Shown here: positions 1 through 14,000 of the stretch, in pieces
Layout of the letters: each line of letters opens with the position of its first letter
How positions within the stretch are numbered: position 1 is the first letter of the stretch
NCBI RefSeq assembly: GCF_905147365.1
Contig: NC_056428.1
Coordinates: 29,852,001 to 29,916,000 of the forward strand
Direction: 5' to 3'
Source of the DNA: Aricia agestis
Taxonomy: Eukaryota > Arthropoda > Insecta > Lepidoptera > Lycaenidae
Length of the DNA: 64,000 nucleotides
Made by a program: the position numbers and the translations under genes
The notes under the pieces: generated by a model
Seen by the model: only the letters and a program-made list of their open reading frames with translations
Databases searched by the model: none
Told to the model about the DNA's origin: nothing

Positions 1-600
1 TCCGTCAGTCTGTCTCCAGGCTGTATCTCAAGAACCGCTATAGCTAGACTTCTGAAATTTTCACAGATTGAGTATATCTGTTGCCGCTATAACAACAAAT
101 ACTAAAAACAAAATAAAATTAATATTTAAGGGGGTCTCCCATACAAAAAACACATTTTTGGCCTATTTTTGCTCTATTTATGTACGGAACCCTTCGTGTG
201 CGGGACCAGCTCGCACTCAGCCGATTATTTAAGTTTAATATTTCTGGGACATAAAAGTTTGCCTTCCTACATGATCTATAATTCTATTTATAGACTAGCA
301 CGAGTCGGCGCATGAGTACCGAAAACTATTCCACCTCAATTTTATTTATGCGATCCTCTTCAAATTAGGGCAATTTGCGGCTATAGCGGTTCTTGAGATA
401 CAGCCTGGAGACATATAGACAAACAGGCAGACGGACAGACAACGAAGTCTTAGTAAACCCTATTATTAAGACTTCGGAAATTTTCACAGATTGTGTATAT
501 CTGTTGCCTCTATAACAACAAATACTAAAAATAAAATAAAGTATATTATTTAAGGGGGGCTCCCATACAAGAAACGTGATTTTTTTGGCCTTTTTTGCCC
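1..600. repeat. Two copies of a dispersed lepidopteran repeat with ggttccgta / tcgcacttggccg-type ends
   Basis: Two tandem-like copies share the phrases ctgtatctcaagaaccgc, aaattttcacagatt and gtatatctgttgcc, then aacaacaaatactaaaaa and ctcccatacaa. An inverted match to ctgtatctcaagaaccgc is present near 379-410. Related copies lie at 7080-7230, 8878-9280, 14300-14390 and 28380-28975. It has no coding capacity, and I cannot assign the class. Confidence 0.6.
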
Positions 601-1485
601 GTAATCAATAATAGTAACAGTTAGGCACTTGACATTTTCATAAAATCTTTAATTATATTTGTACTTTAATAATTAATAATAAAATTAAAATAAAGTTAAT
701 TGTTTAAGGGGGGCTCCCATACAAAAACACAATTTTTTGTCTAGTTTTGCTAAGATAAAAAAAAGATATAAACAATGACATTTTTTTAAATCTCTATTAA
801 CAATATTATTAACTATTGTATATAGAATCAAAAAAAAATATTACTTTGACATTATTATTTTTGTTAATATATTTTTCATCGGTCGAATGTACCCAAATTT
901 GAGGTTTTTCGAACCTTTAAAAATTCATCTTTATAAATAAAATAAAATAAAAAAATATTAACTTTATCGTAAAAAGTCATAGGACCTTTTTTACTGATAT
1001 TTCAATAAAGAATATAAAAAAAATTTCTTCGGTCGAAAAATAACAATTCCTTGCAATTGTTTAAACAATGTTTGTTTAAACAATATGGCACCGGGTTGCG
1101 CCCTGGCAACATGCATTTATATCATCAGGAGGGCAATTTAAAGAGGATCGCATAAAAAAATTGAGGTGGAATAGTTTTCGGTACTCATGCGCCGACTCGT
1201 CCTAGTCTATTACTATATTCAAAATTCTTGAAACTTAGAAATGTCATTACAGGCGATTGTTTTCTGTTGGTAATATTATGTATTGAGAGCATCATATTAT
1301 ATTAAAAGCTATATAAACCGCCATTTTAACAACTTCAGATGAAATCAAGATGTATTTTCCCCCATTGCACCTCGTCCCAGATACTAATTTTATTTTAAAA
1401 CATAACAACCTTATTCAAGTACATTCATACTCATGTTATCAATACTGTGTCCGTCTGTTACCTCTTCACGTTTTACCGCAGACTT

Positions 1486-1770
1486 ACAATTTCAAGTTGG
1501 CCGACTATCGTACAAACCACAGAAATAGATCAAGATAGAAGCGCCATGTCGCTCCAATTTGTATGAACAGGAGCGTGTCACTTTTTTCACGTCACAAGAG
1601 CGAATTTCGAATCGATTCCGCGCGTACGTGTATTCCCATCACTAAAGCGCTCTTGTGACGTCACAGTAGGTATGGAAAAAGTGACAAATTGGAGCGACAT
1701 GGCGCTTCTGTCTTGATCTATTTCTGTGGTTTGTACGATAGTCGGCCAACTTGAAATTGTATATCTGCGG
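1486..1770. mobile_element. Fold-back MITE with inverted arms of about 80 bp
   Basis: The left arm (CCGCAGACTTACAATTTC at 1486, continuing to about 1563) is repeated inverted at about 1685-1770, ending TATCTGCGG. The centre contains cgtcacaagagcg and its inverse, so almost the entire element can fold. It lies within or beside the gene A intron. No target duplication was resolved. Confidence 0.7.
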
Positions 1771-1977
1771 GGACCCTTACCGACCGATTTACATGAAAGG
1801 CATGTACCATGAGTGAAACCGATTCACAGGCAGAAGGCGGACCTACGTTATACGGCCGGGTTATGTCAGGTCGATGCTATGCTGACCAAATCTCTTTCGA
1901 GTCTCAGAAAAGGCGCAAATTGCAGAAAAATTTACGGTTCCCGAGAGTTTCACGTATCTTGCGCAACGTCTACTTAC

Positions 1978-2048
1978 ATAAGTGAGGTTGGCTAAATGCT
2001 GCTCCGCCTTGATAATTTCCGGCGTTTCTTTGAATATATTCGTCGTAT
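1978..2048 (-). CDS. Gene A exon 5
   Basis: 71 nt between cattgtttcag and gtaagtag, open in the phase left by exon 4 and ending in phase 0. It encodes 24 residues including an NLT sequon at the end. It is supported only by splice sites, phase and the absence of stops, so it is less certain than exons 2-4. Confidence 0.5.
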
Positions 2049-5000
2049 CTGAAACAATGCAGTTACTTATAACCGTAGCAATTAACAATAATGGCTTCCA
2101 TACGAGCGTGAACGCCGGTAAACTGTATGATAAACGTGTATATGCTAAAGGATTATGCTACGAGTACATGATATTATAAGGTTGAAACACTTACGGATTT
2201 CTGTCTGTACTAATCTAGTAAAATACGAAATATTTGTGATTATTTAACCAAATACAAAATAGAAAGGCAAAATTTGCACACTTTAATAATTATTTTATAA
2301 CAATTTTTATAGTGAATGTATAAAAAAACTAGCGACCCGCCCCGGCTTCGCACGGGTATAAAATATATTACAGCCTATGTCACCAAAAATGATTTAAATC
2401 GATTCAGTAGTTTTGATAAATAATTTATATTCATTACTACCCGTGGCCCGCATTGATCGGTACCTACTGCCGCAAAAGCTACGTCCCGCAATTTTTAAAT
2501 CTGTAATATCTTCGAAAATATTCATTTAAAATTTAAATCATAATATGCTTTATACGCTTTCATACGTGGGAGAGCCATACTTCGGCACGAATGGGCCGGC
2601 TCGACCGGAGAAATACCACGTTCTCACAGAAAACGGGCGTGAAACAGCGTTTGCGCCGAGTGAGTAAGTTTACTGGAGGCCCAATCCCCTACCCTATTCT
2701 TTTCCCTACCCTCCGCTATTCCCTTCCCTTCCCTCCCCTACCCTCTCCTATTACCCTATTCCCTCTTAAAAGGCCGGCAACGCGCCTGCAGCTCTTCTGA
2801 TGCTGCGAGTGTGACCCGTTTGCTCGTTTGCCCCCTTATTTCATAAAAAAATGTTGTAAAGGGCCATAATCAATAATGTATTCAAGAGGAGTCCACACCG
2901 CCGTTTTTCCATACAAACGTTGTCCCCTGTTTCCTCTCTGGATGATGCGGTAGAGTTATGATTTTTTCCCTGAATATCTATGGCCACTATTAACATGTCC
3001 CTATGTTTTCTTTTTTTTCATGATTTTATTATTAAAAAAAAGATAAGAACGTCCAAAAACCCAAAAAATTGCCAGATTTTCCTGTGTTCAAAAACCCAGA
3101 AAACAAAACTGGCTAAACAAAAAAAAATAAAACATAGGAACACAGCTCAAGCCTTGCTTTAATTCTCGATGAAAAAAGTACTAAAATCAGTTAAGTTTTG
3201 GAGAAAAAATCAGCGGACAACGAATCGAAGATTTTCTGTTCTTTTATTAGAACTTTTGTCTTGTTGTCTCTATCGCGCTCTGCGGTGGGAGACTTGAGAT
3301 TGGTGAGACAGCAATACATTTTCAAATATGTACCTATTTTCAATTTCTCTCGCCCTTGGTGTATCCTCTTAAAGTATTTAATTAAATAAGGATTATTGCC
3401 GTATTGGTTTAAATCGCTTCGAAAATTAGCCATTATTTAAAGTTAAAAGTAAATGACAAAAAAATATTATTGTGGGATTTCCTTAGGTATACGTATATAA
3501 TACCATCGCGGAGTTTTCTGTAAACCTTTTCAATGTGTACAATACTTGGTACATTATTTACATGAAGAATAGACCACGAGAAAGGAAATAGGTTTCTTTT
3601 TTGCGGAAAAATGTACGGTTTCCGTGGCATTCCTAAATTACGCGGGCGATGTATATTGTACATAGTGATACCATTCCCGCGAGCGCATCGCCGTATTGGT
3701 GGCGCCCACTTCGAAACGGGCGTACATCGCAATATAATTTTAATAATTCAAAGACCAAATATATTCTACATAAACTGTACTTAGTGATAAAATAATTTAT
3801 TTTGATAAGGATTATTAGCATGAGTAAAATAAATCCGTTTAAATGTAGATCAATAAAAATCAAGATTTTTAAATAAAAAAATGGTTGTTGTACCTCACTT
3901 GACATAGATAGGTATAGTGTGTCGCGGACATTTTTGTAGATATTTATAAGATCTACATTTACTTAGAACATTGTATAGTTCTATCTTTATAGTTTAGGCA
4001 GCGTACGCAAAATAAGTAAATTTTCTGGTTGTTTCCGAAAAACTGAAATATCTTACGGAACCCTATAGTTTCCAAAATAAAAAGTAGCCTATGTTACTCG
4101 TAAATAATGTAGCTTTCGAATGGTGAAAGAATTTTTAAAATCGGTCCAGTAGTTTTTGAGCCTATTCATTACAATTAAACAAACAAACAAACAAACAAAC
4201 AAAGTTTACCTCTTTATAATATTAGTATAGATATACCAGAAGTCATTGTAATATTATTGGAACAATGATTTCTAATTATTTTCTTAAACAATAATGGAAT
4301 TCAGGAAATCATTCAACAGAGAAGAAAATTATCTGTCTTTGTCAACATTTGGACCTGTATATTTTAATCCAGACAATGATTCGTCATCATCATTAAAATA
4401 TGTAGGTTTGTGACTCATGTGTGGTTAGTATGTAATGTATATTTTTTAGCCCCTTGCTACCTAGTATAATTAAAAAGATACACAAGAACAATAATTATTA
4501 TGTTATTTTATCTTATATCTTTAAATGAGCAATTCTTGTATATAAATATATAATTGGAATCTCGGAATCGGCTCCAACGATTTTCATGAAATTTAGTATA
4601 TAGGGGGTTTCGGGGGCGAGTAATCGATCTAGCTAGGAATCATTTTTAGAAAATATAATTTTACTCGTGTTATATCAAATACCGAGCAAAGCTCGGTCAA
4701 ATAAGCTATATATAATAATACATAGTAACATTATGATTAAAATACGCATAAGAACTGAATGATTTTTATAAAATATATGACATTTTTGTTCAATATAACT
4801 CAAAATATTATAGATAAAGTTATCTTGTTTTACCTTCTATTATTTAAATTTTTTTTAAATACTGTATGATGTATTTTATTTTTTTATTCTTTATAAAGAA
4901 AGATATACAATCGAAGTGTAATCCGAGTATAAAGTTTTTATTAAAAGGTGAAGTAGCGTGAGAACTGCTTGTTCTAACTAATGGATTAAACTATTACTTA

Positions 5001-8000
5001 ACAAACAGCTACTAATATGTATGTACACATAATGTGACGAAGAAAAATAACTATCACAGGTGCATTTTAATGCTTTTGGTAGTGGCTTCAGAAAGTTTTT
5101 TTTGATCGATAGAAAGTCAATTCATTCATATAGATTACCGCAATGGGTGTCAATTAGATTTTGGAAAACTAAAGTTTAATGCTACAGACTACAACGATAT
5201 AACTGGACAGTTCTGTTATTTGACATACAATCATCAACTAATCATCTTAAACAGTAAGTAGATGTTAGATTAGACGCCGTTTCGCACGACTTATTACTTA
5301 ATATTTGCTATAAAAACAGCAGACAATGTGCAACATCTGCTCTGTCATTCGCCTAATGCTTACCTATCGTGAGATGCGTTGTTTACGGTTGACAAAAATG
5401 TCTGACAGCGTCTGACTACATGCCTTGTGATAAAATTGCGCAGTTTTATCGTCACATGTATTACTCACCATTGCCTAAAGCGGAATCGTCATCTGGCATG
5501 CTATTCGTGACATTCACATGCAGGATTCCCGAGCCGTTCACTCCGAGAAGGTGCTGGTCCACTGTGGCACCTGAGAAAACAAACACTCGGTTATCATGCG
5601 TATTAGTTACTTGAGAGAAAACAATCAATCGTTATACTTAAAGAATATAGTGATGTTAGTTCGCGGGCGCGTGCTACGAGGAACTGGATGTGAAGCTGGT
5701 TTGGGGCTTTTACGCAATATTCCATAACATACCCCAACGGTTTTATCCTAGCGCGCGGGGCCAGTAGCACAAGTTCTATATTATTATAGTACTAATTGTA
5801 GTACGCCCGGGGTTTAGGGGCCAAAAAGTCGACTCCCGTATCATTAGTCAACTCCTCTAATCCTTGACTCGAACTCAGAGTCAAGGAAGGTAACCTTAAG
5901 TTCATACTTTGTTCTTCGCTAAAGATAAGAAAATTCCTCCGTCAAACATGACATTTTAAAGAATTGAGGTGGAGGAATCGAATGGAGAAAACGCATGATA
6001 CGGGTGTTATACCCATTTTCACCAACCGTCCTTAACTCTAAGTATTACGTTGTAACTAGGGGGAATATAATAATAGTTAGACTGGGTTGCACCAGAGGCG
6101 TGGTTAAAGTTAAATTTAAAGTGAAAGTTATGGTTATAGTTAAGGTAAATTTAACTTTAACTTTAACATTAACTTTGCCCGAAGAAATTGATAGATGACA
6201 GCTGATCTATTTAACTTTAACTTTAACCTTAACTTTGCCCGAAGAAATTGACAGATGACAGCTGATCTAACAAGGTTATAAATGCACGTATATGTCGAGC
6301 TCTATGGTTATGGTTAAATATGGCGTCTTGATGGCATCCGTTTCTAGTTTTAACCAAAGATTTGACATTTTGCATTGTAGATAAAGTTAAAGATACAGTT
6401 AAAGTTAAAGTTAGTTGGTGCACAGTCTTACTTATTTAGTAATCTGTGCCCTTTCTTGTTAAAGGGTCATGTATTTCTTAACACAAACACATTTTTGAAA
6501 ACCCTTATGTTTTGCCAATGTTCTTAACTACAATAAGTATTGTAAGATACTTATTAATAGTAAATCTTGTAAGATAGGTACACTTGATGGCCGCTAGGGG
6601 AGACTTAGCGCTAGGAGGTAGTTGGTGAAAACGGGCATATGTCTATCATCGCAGTCTGACAAGCACACCCTGTAGGACCCCGCAAAATTTCTGACAACTC
6701 AAGGTTGGCAAGTAAAGGACCAATTAAAAAATAGAAAAATTGGTGAAAAAATGACTCTGATAGCTTAAAATCTCTCCGAAATATCACAATTCAAAGCTCA
6801 CATGAAATAGACCTTCCCAAAACGCTCCAAACAATATTATGTTAGCTAACTATGACGTTTAGCTCACACTTAGCTCACGCTTAGCTAGATTGTACGCATC
6901 GCGGGAAGATTTTGTACGATAGCTATGTTAAATATTGCGTGAAAGTGGTTTCATAAGATTTTTTTTTCAATATTTCCATTCCATATGTTTCCATTATTGA
7001 CATAGAGCAAAAAAGGTCGAAAAAATCACGTTTGTTGTATCATGGGATACCTACAGGAACCCCTTGATACAACACCCCTTCCGGCACGTGCGAAGGGTTC
7101 CGTAGGAGGTGCTAAATAAAATAAAAAATTAAGGGGGCTCTCATACAAAAAAAACAATTTTGGCTTATTTATTCCTCTATAACGGTACGGAATCCTTCGT
7201 GCGCGAGTCCGACTCGCACTTGGCCGATTATTCTTTCTAAATCCGATTATCCGATTGCCTATAACGCCAACAATAATTATTGGTCCGCTTTAATCGAGTT
7301 ATAACTATTGTAAATTAATCATCATTCATCAGCCTTAAATTTTCCATGAGCGCACTGCTCATGGAAAATTTAAGGCTATTGAAATGTTGTCGTTCTTCGA
7401 GTAATGAAAACAATCAATAAGCAAGACTGGGCGACGCGACGCCAGATTATTAGCAATTTGCGCTGTTTGTGCTTTCCACGCTACATGGGCAGGGACTAGG
7501 GAGATGACAGGGAAAATTAGAAGACTTGTGTCTGCTACAGACAACGATATAACTGCATGTTTAATCATATCAAATCAAAATCCATTTAGTAGTCTTTAAG
7601 AGTCTAACAAATTTAAAAACTCGTCTTGACAATCTTTGTTTTATAATATGCTACTACTCTACTAGACACTAGTCAATGTTTTATTTCATGCTTTTCAAAC
7701 TTGTATTGGTTATAGTGCAGAATAATTCCTATCAACAGGACCATATTATATGACCCAATGAATACCATCTAGGATTGTCCTTTAGGATGAGGCCGTCAAT
7801 GCCACAGACAGGCAGACAGACAGACAGACCGACAGACAGACACGTCAAACTTATAACACCCCTCTTTTTTGTCGGGGGTTAAAAAATAAGGAAACATAGG
7901 TGCATGCACAAAGATATAGATTAAATGGAGAAGGAGTGCATCGAGCCAATATTGATTTAAAATTACGCCTTTATCATATATATTATTACATTTTAATTAA

Positions 8001-11000
8001 TAAAACATTACACACACCACAATTGTGCACACTACGATATTTTTAATGACATTAAGCCTATACACACGCATACTCTTTTATTTATCGTTGAAGTCTGCTG
8101 TTAAAATAAAAATGGATTGTTGTTTTTTTATTAAATCTGAAATAGTCAATACTTAAAACTGGGAACCAAAAGAAGTAGAAGAAAGTCAATATTTTGGTAA
8201 TAGAATATTAATTATTAATAGCATTCTCTAGTTTCTCTCTCTCTCTTAGATCTCTAGTTAGTATGGATAGGTACGCGTCTGAATTATTGTCACTATGTTT
8301 CTAACTTCAACATAAGTTTCTTTTAAGTTCCAGCCGTAGCCATCCCATTAAAAATTTATTCTCGCTTCGAAACTCTACCAAACAAAAGTGCTATGCTAAT
8401 AAAATACTCGACAATATGTTTGAAAATGAAAAACAACGGCCTGCATTGGCACTGACTAACGAGAAGCGAATGACACCGAATACTAATATCCTCCAGTCCG
8501 TATTAATTTACCTGTAAGTTGTAACAGAACCTTTATGTAGTCGGCATTAGGACGGTTTCTTAGAAACGCCAAGGTAAAAATAATTCCAAAGAAGTGTACA
8601 TATATAATGAAACCGCTCCTCGAACAGTATTGATAACCTCACAATAATTATGATTTAAATCTTTGTTTTTATGTGACACTTTTATTATACTCCCAGTTAT
8701 ATTTATCAGTGTAGACTGTAGCTGATAAGTTTCTGTAAGCGCAATTAAAAATTTAAAACGTGAGTGGATGAAAGAGCAATTAATCATTTTTTCAATGATT
8801 AATCATTTGAAAAATCCTTATAACTTACCTACTTCATAATCTAGCTAATACATCTAGCTATACACAAAACCTAAATTTTTAGGGTTCCGTAGTCAACAAG
8901 GTTATAGTTTCGGTCTGTCCGTCCGTCTGTCTGTCTGCGCGGTTTTATTTAGAAACTATAAGACCTACAAAGATGTTATTCGGCACGAATGCAGAAGAGA
9001 AATATGAAGTTTCAAAGCGGAAAAAATCGTTAGAGTCCACTGTCCCCCCCTTCTACCAGCTAAACGGTTGCTTCTGGAAATGTGAAAAAATTCACGGGAG
9101 TAGGAAATATGCTGAATTTAAAAGAAAAATTATCACGGCTAAGAAGACTTCATAAGTTATTGAGTAATAGTCGATCAACTAAAAAAAATATCGGTGAAGT
9201 ATAAAGGAACTTTTGTTCAAATTCCTATGAACATAACAGAGATGATAGCGCGTGGCCCGACACGCACTTGGCCGGTTTTTTTGTTTCAAATCATTTTCCC
9301 GGTCCTAAAACTACAGAATAGATAATAGTACAAGTACTAAAACTTCAATTTATGCAAAAAACGTCAGTTATAATATTAGTACGGATAGTATGGAACTATG
9401 TATATTTTATAAATAATAATGATAAACACGTTATGCAGTGATTTAGTAAAAGAAAAAATATTTTGTAGTACTTCCATATTAGATATTATTAGACGATTAA
9501 TCAATCAAGAACAAATTAAGAAAAACGAATAGCATATCAGCCACGACACGAATTTCGCGTCGTGGCTGTTTCACTGTGACCACAACGCGTTGTGACTTGT
9601 GAGCCATTTTTTCGCTCATTGAGCGATTTCGGTCTTTGAGCGTAACATATATAAAACTCAAAGGTGACTGACTGACTGATTGACAGTGATCTATCAACGC
9701 CCAGCCCAAACCACTGGACGGATCGGGCGGAAATTTCGCATGCAGGTAGATGTTATGACGTAGGCACCCGCTAAGAAAGGATTTTGATAAATTCCAACCC
9801 CAAGGGGTTCAAATAGGGGATGAAAGTTTGTATATAATAATATACACAAGATTTGCTCGTTTAAAGATATAAGACAGTGTTGCCAACTGTCAAAGCAACT
9901 TCAAAACCCACTAAATTTCAACAAAAACTCCCCAAAAAATCAAATCAAAATATTTAAAATTTCTTGCGGTATGTTCTACTAAGCGCTCAAAACGCTGAAT
10001 TTAGGGAATGTTATTACTCGACAAATTTAGTATTCGAATATTTTACAAAAGCTTTCGAATAATTCCAATATTATTCGAATTATTCAAAATTTTTGAAAAA
10101 TGCTGAAAACTCTGAACAAAAGTAACAAAAAACTTCGTACAACCATGTACAACCTATTTTGTTAATACTACGAAGTAAGAAATTCTAATTTTTACTTTTA
10201 TCAACATAAATCTTTGTAAATATAATATTAACAAGCATTTTCTGGACGTACCTGGTACTAATATTGTACCCCAGCCCGCCTTAGCCTATTTCGACTCCCA
10301 TACCTTTTGTTCATCCACCTTCAAGTTTAAAATAGTTAGTGATGATGATGTCCTAAAAATTATCAAGTTGTTGACATCCAAGGCTATGGGGGTTGATAAT
10401 ATTAATTCTGATAATTGTTGATGTCGTGCCGCCTACCTAGCTGTCTAAGTGTTATGACCCATATTATTAATACCTCCCTCCTTTCCTGCACCTTCCCCGA
10501 GCCGTGGCGTTTTTCAATCGTTAAACCCATCCCCAAGAAAGACAACGTATCTGATCTGAAAGACCTCCGACCAATCAGCATTTTGCCATGTTTATCTAAA
10601 GTCCTTGAAAAGGTTGTACATAGCCAGATTAGTAATCATGTTGAAGAAAGCAATATATTACCTTCATTGCAGTCGGGCTTTCGTAAACATCACAGTGCAT
10701 CTACTGCCTTGATAGATGTAGTGGATAATGTCATCACGGCACAGGACGCAGGAGAGGTTACAGTCTTGGTACTATTGACTATTCACGCGCATTTGAAACT
10801 CTCAATATAAATTTGCTTCTTTCTAAGTTGAAATACTATGGTTGTGATGCTGGAGTAGTATCCTGGTTTGCCTCATATTTAATTAATCGATTTCAGGTAG
10901 TCGAAGCTATTAATAAAAATGGAAAGTCATCGCGTTCACGTCCACGTAATGTTAACAGAGGTGTACCACAGGGCTCAGTGATTGGTCCTTTATTATTTTC

Positions 11001-14000
11001 ATTGTATTGCGCAGATATAGTCAGGCAAATACGCTTTTGTAAGTTCCATATATACGCGGATGACATATAGTTGTAAATTACTTTCAAGCCAAATAACCTT
11101 ATGGAAGCTTTGCGAAGGCTGAATGAGGACTTGGCACGTATAGCTAAATGGTCCGTAAATAACGCCTTGTTACTAAACCCTGCTAAGACTAAGTACATGA
11201 TTTTGGGCACAAAAATTCAAGTACACAAAGTTGTTGCTAATCAGCCTGAAATCTGTATTAATGACGTCAGTATCGAAAGGGTGACTGGAGTCCTGATGGA
11301 CGAAGGACTGAGGTTTGAGAAGCACGTCACTAAGGTCGTCAGTCGTTGTTTCTATCGTTTAAAGCTCCTGTACAAAATTCGAAATTTCATGCCAGAAAGA
11401 TTACGAGTTTCGCTGTGTGAATCTCTTGTACTTTCTAATTTAAATTACGCTGACGTTGTTATCGGTCCTTGTCTTTTTTCACGATCCAAAAACCTCATTC
11501 AAAGGGTACAAAATGCATGCGCAAGATACTGTTGCAATGTGCCTCCCCGCGACCACGTAACGCCGTACATAAACAGTTTGAGATGGCTTAAGATGGACGG
11601 TCGCCGACAGTCACATTTTGCCACGTTACTGTTTGGTGTGGTAAAATTAAAAACACCAACCTACCTGTATAATAAGCTGCAATGGGCATGCGACAAACAG
11701 CTGACCCTCATCACCAGGGGTTCGGCATACCTATTAATAATTACTCCTATTCATGACTGTAACAAAGGCTGTAAAGTGTAAACCGTTTTAGATCGTAGTA
11801 CCTTTTACTTTTCTCATGTGATTATGCTTAAAAGAAGTTAATGGACACAGATCGTGAGCGACCATTACTGACGATACTAAAATCCATGACTGAAAGGAGT
11901 TTATAATATCTTCATTTTCATGTCTTTAGGCAAAATGATTATTTTTCCTAAAAACATGCAAATGAATTTATTAGACGTTTGTTTCTAAAACATGGTCAAC
12001 GGCGACGATGAATGGTCGTATACTCATTAGTTAGACTAAAAACAGATTTATATATTATACTTAATACTTATTATCATTAAAGATGTAGAATATTCATAAA
12101 TGATATTATGTTTCTGAAATAAACTTAATTTTGTTCTTATTCCACGTTAATTTTATGTTTGATAGCGTTTTAAACAAAAATAAAAAATATTTTTACTATT
12201 CGAATTATTCGAAAAATAATTTGGCGAATATTCGAATAATAAAATCGTCGAATATTCGAATAAAACGAGTATTCGAATATTCGAATAACATACCCTAGCT
12301 GAAATACACCTTCAACAGGCCAAACAAACAAACAGGCCGGCAGTTTTTAAATACTTAAATCTTTCTTTTTTTCATTACATACAATGACAACAAATATAGG
12401 TAATAATCTGTCAGCCTACTGTCAGCTGGTACGACTCGAAAGACTATAGCGACATGTGCTTTGTGCGGCAGTTCCATCTTAAAGGTGGCTTTCGGATCTA
12501 TGCCACGAAAGACCGCGACCGGTAAAAAATAAAATAAAATGCTACTTTATGACATTGAATATAGGTATCATTTTCTACTGACATTTACGTGGCGACCCAT
12601 GCTGCCGCCGGCGCGGCGGCGGCGTAAAAGCTAGTGGTTGAGTAAAATGAAACCTATAGCCTATGTCATAAAGTGGTATTTCGTTTGAATTTTCGTCCGT
12701 CGCGGTCGCTCGCGGCAAAGTTCCGAGCTACTTTAAGGTTGTTATTAAAAAAAATATCCATTCTTCAAAATTTTTATCCCCAAAAATATCCCCAAAATAT
12801 TTTACCCCCTAAAAACCCCACTAAATTTATTTTTTCCCACAAAATTTAGTGGGAAATCCCCATAGTTGGCAACACTCATATAAGATAACATACTGTTGAG
12901 AACTCAAAACTGTCTACATATCAGTACATATTGGTCCAGACTCCAGCCTGCCTAGCATACACCAACGAGATATCTCACTCTCGAGATAATTATTTATTTA
13001 TTTATTTATAAAAACTACTCGTCTCATAATGTCAAAATCTCGACATTATCTCGACAAAACTCTATAAAAATGTGTTATTTCGATGATAGATCTACGCGAG
13101 TAAAAATGTTTGTTATGCTAGGGTCAATAGAGATGAAGAGACAAACCATCAAACATCGAGAAAACATGTAGAGTGAGATATCTCGTTGGTGTACGCTAGG
13201 CAGGCAGAGGCAGAGACAGCTGGACATTCGTCATTTTATTAAAGCTGAAAATTTACCTGCTTATAATTCATAGTCCATACATGGGTACCCGTGTATTGGT
13301 AGTAAACGTAAACCTTCAAGTTTTCTAAAATTACTAAAGTCTGGATATCGCTGGCTCTTACTTTATACTATTTTATCCCGAAAGCCAAACCGTTTTTTCG
13401 GGACAAGCAGCCCTAGTCTTTAAATTTTAGATTCATCATTTATCCTTAACTATTACATTATTAACTAGTGGCTTGAGAGTTGTTCTGTTGAGTTGTTAAA
13501 CGATTGTTAATTAATCCCAGTTAATGGCTTCATGACGTGAATGGTAAAGTCTTGGGAGCTCAAGAACAGAGACTGTTTAACGTTTAATTATAGAGATAAG
13601 GAAAACTAAAGTAAGTATAACTTATTACTTTAGTACATCATTGGAAATTGATTGTGAGTCGCAAGTCGCGTACAAAAGTGAATTAAAACGCTCGGCCGCA
13701 GTCAATGACATTTAACGATTACTTAAAATTAAATGAAGATTTTGACATAAGCTCCAAAATAAGACATAAGGGACCATATAAATATTTTGTCAAATTCTTC
13801 ATTAAATTGAATTTAAGTAATCATTAAACGTCCCTGAGTGCCGCTGTTTGGCGCAGAAAGGCGCATTAAATATGTACAAAAAGTAGACGTAATTCTTGTT
13901 AATTTATAAGCGCATGCGCGGACTCGCTAGTCGCTTGGTTATTAAATTCTTATATCAATAATTGCAATTCCAAGACAGTGTAATGTTACATTGAAAATAT

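Larger units (their letters stand above)
9875..12877. mobile_element. hAT transposon (outer), with perfect 8-bp target duplication
   Basis: Terminal repeats CAGTGTTGCCAACT and AGTTGGCAACACTC differ only in the terminal base. They are flanked by ATATAAGA on both sides (9867-9874 and 12878-12885). Element-specific sequence is 9875-9993 and 12306-12877; the rest is nested inserts. No transposase is visible, so it is non-autonomous. A GC-rich inverted structure (tgctgccgccggcgcggcgg) lies at about 12600-12625. Confidence 0.85.

Noticed and set aside
3433..3905. Minus-strand frames of 90-99 codons
   Set aside because: They run through repeat B, whose other copies do not keep the frame open.
5995..6198. 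Frame with KVKFKVKVMVIVKVNLTLTL-type repeats
   Set aside because: It is a translation of TTAACT/GTTAAA hexamers in a MITE.
10415..11781. Functional reverse transcriptase gene
   Set aside because: In-frame stops, including one directly after the YADD box, frame changes and loss of the 5' part show it is inactive.
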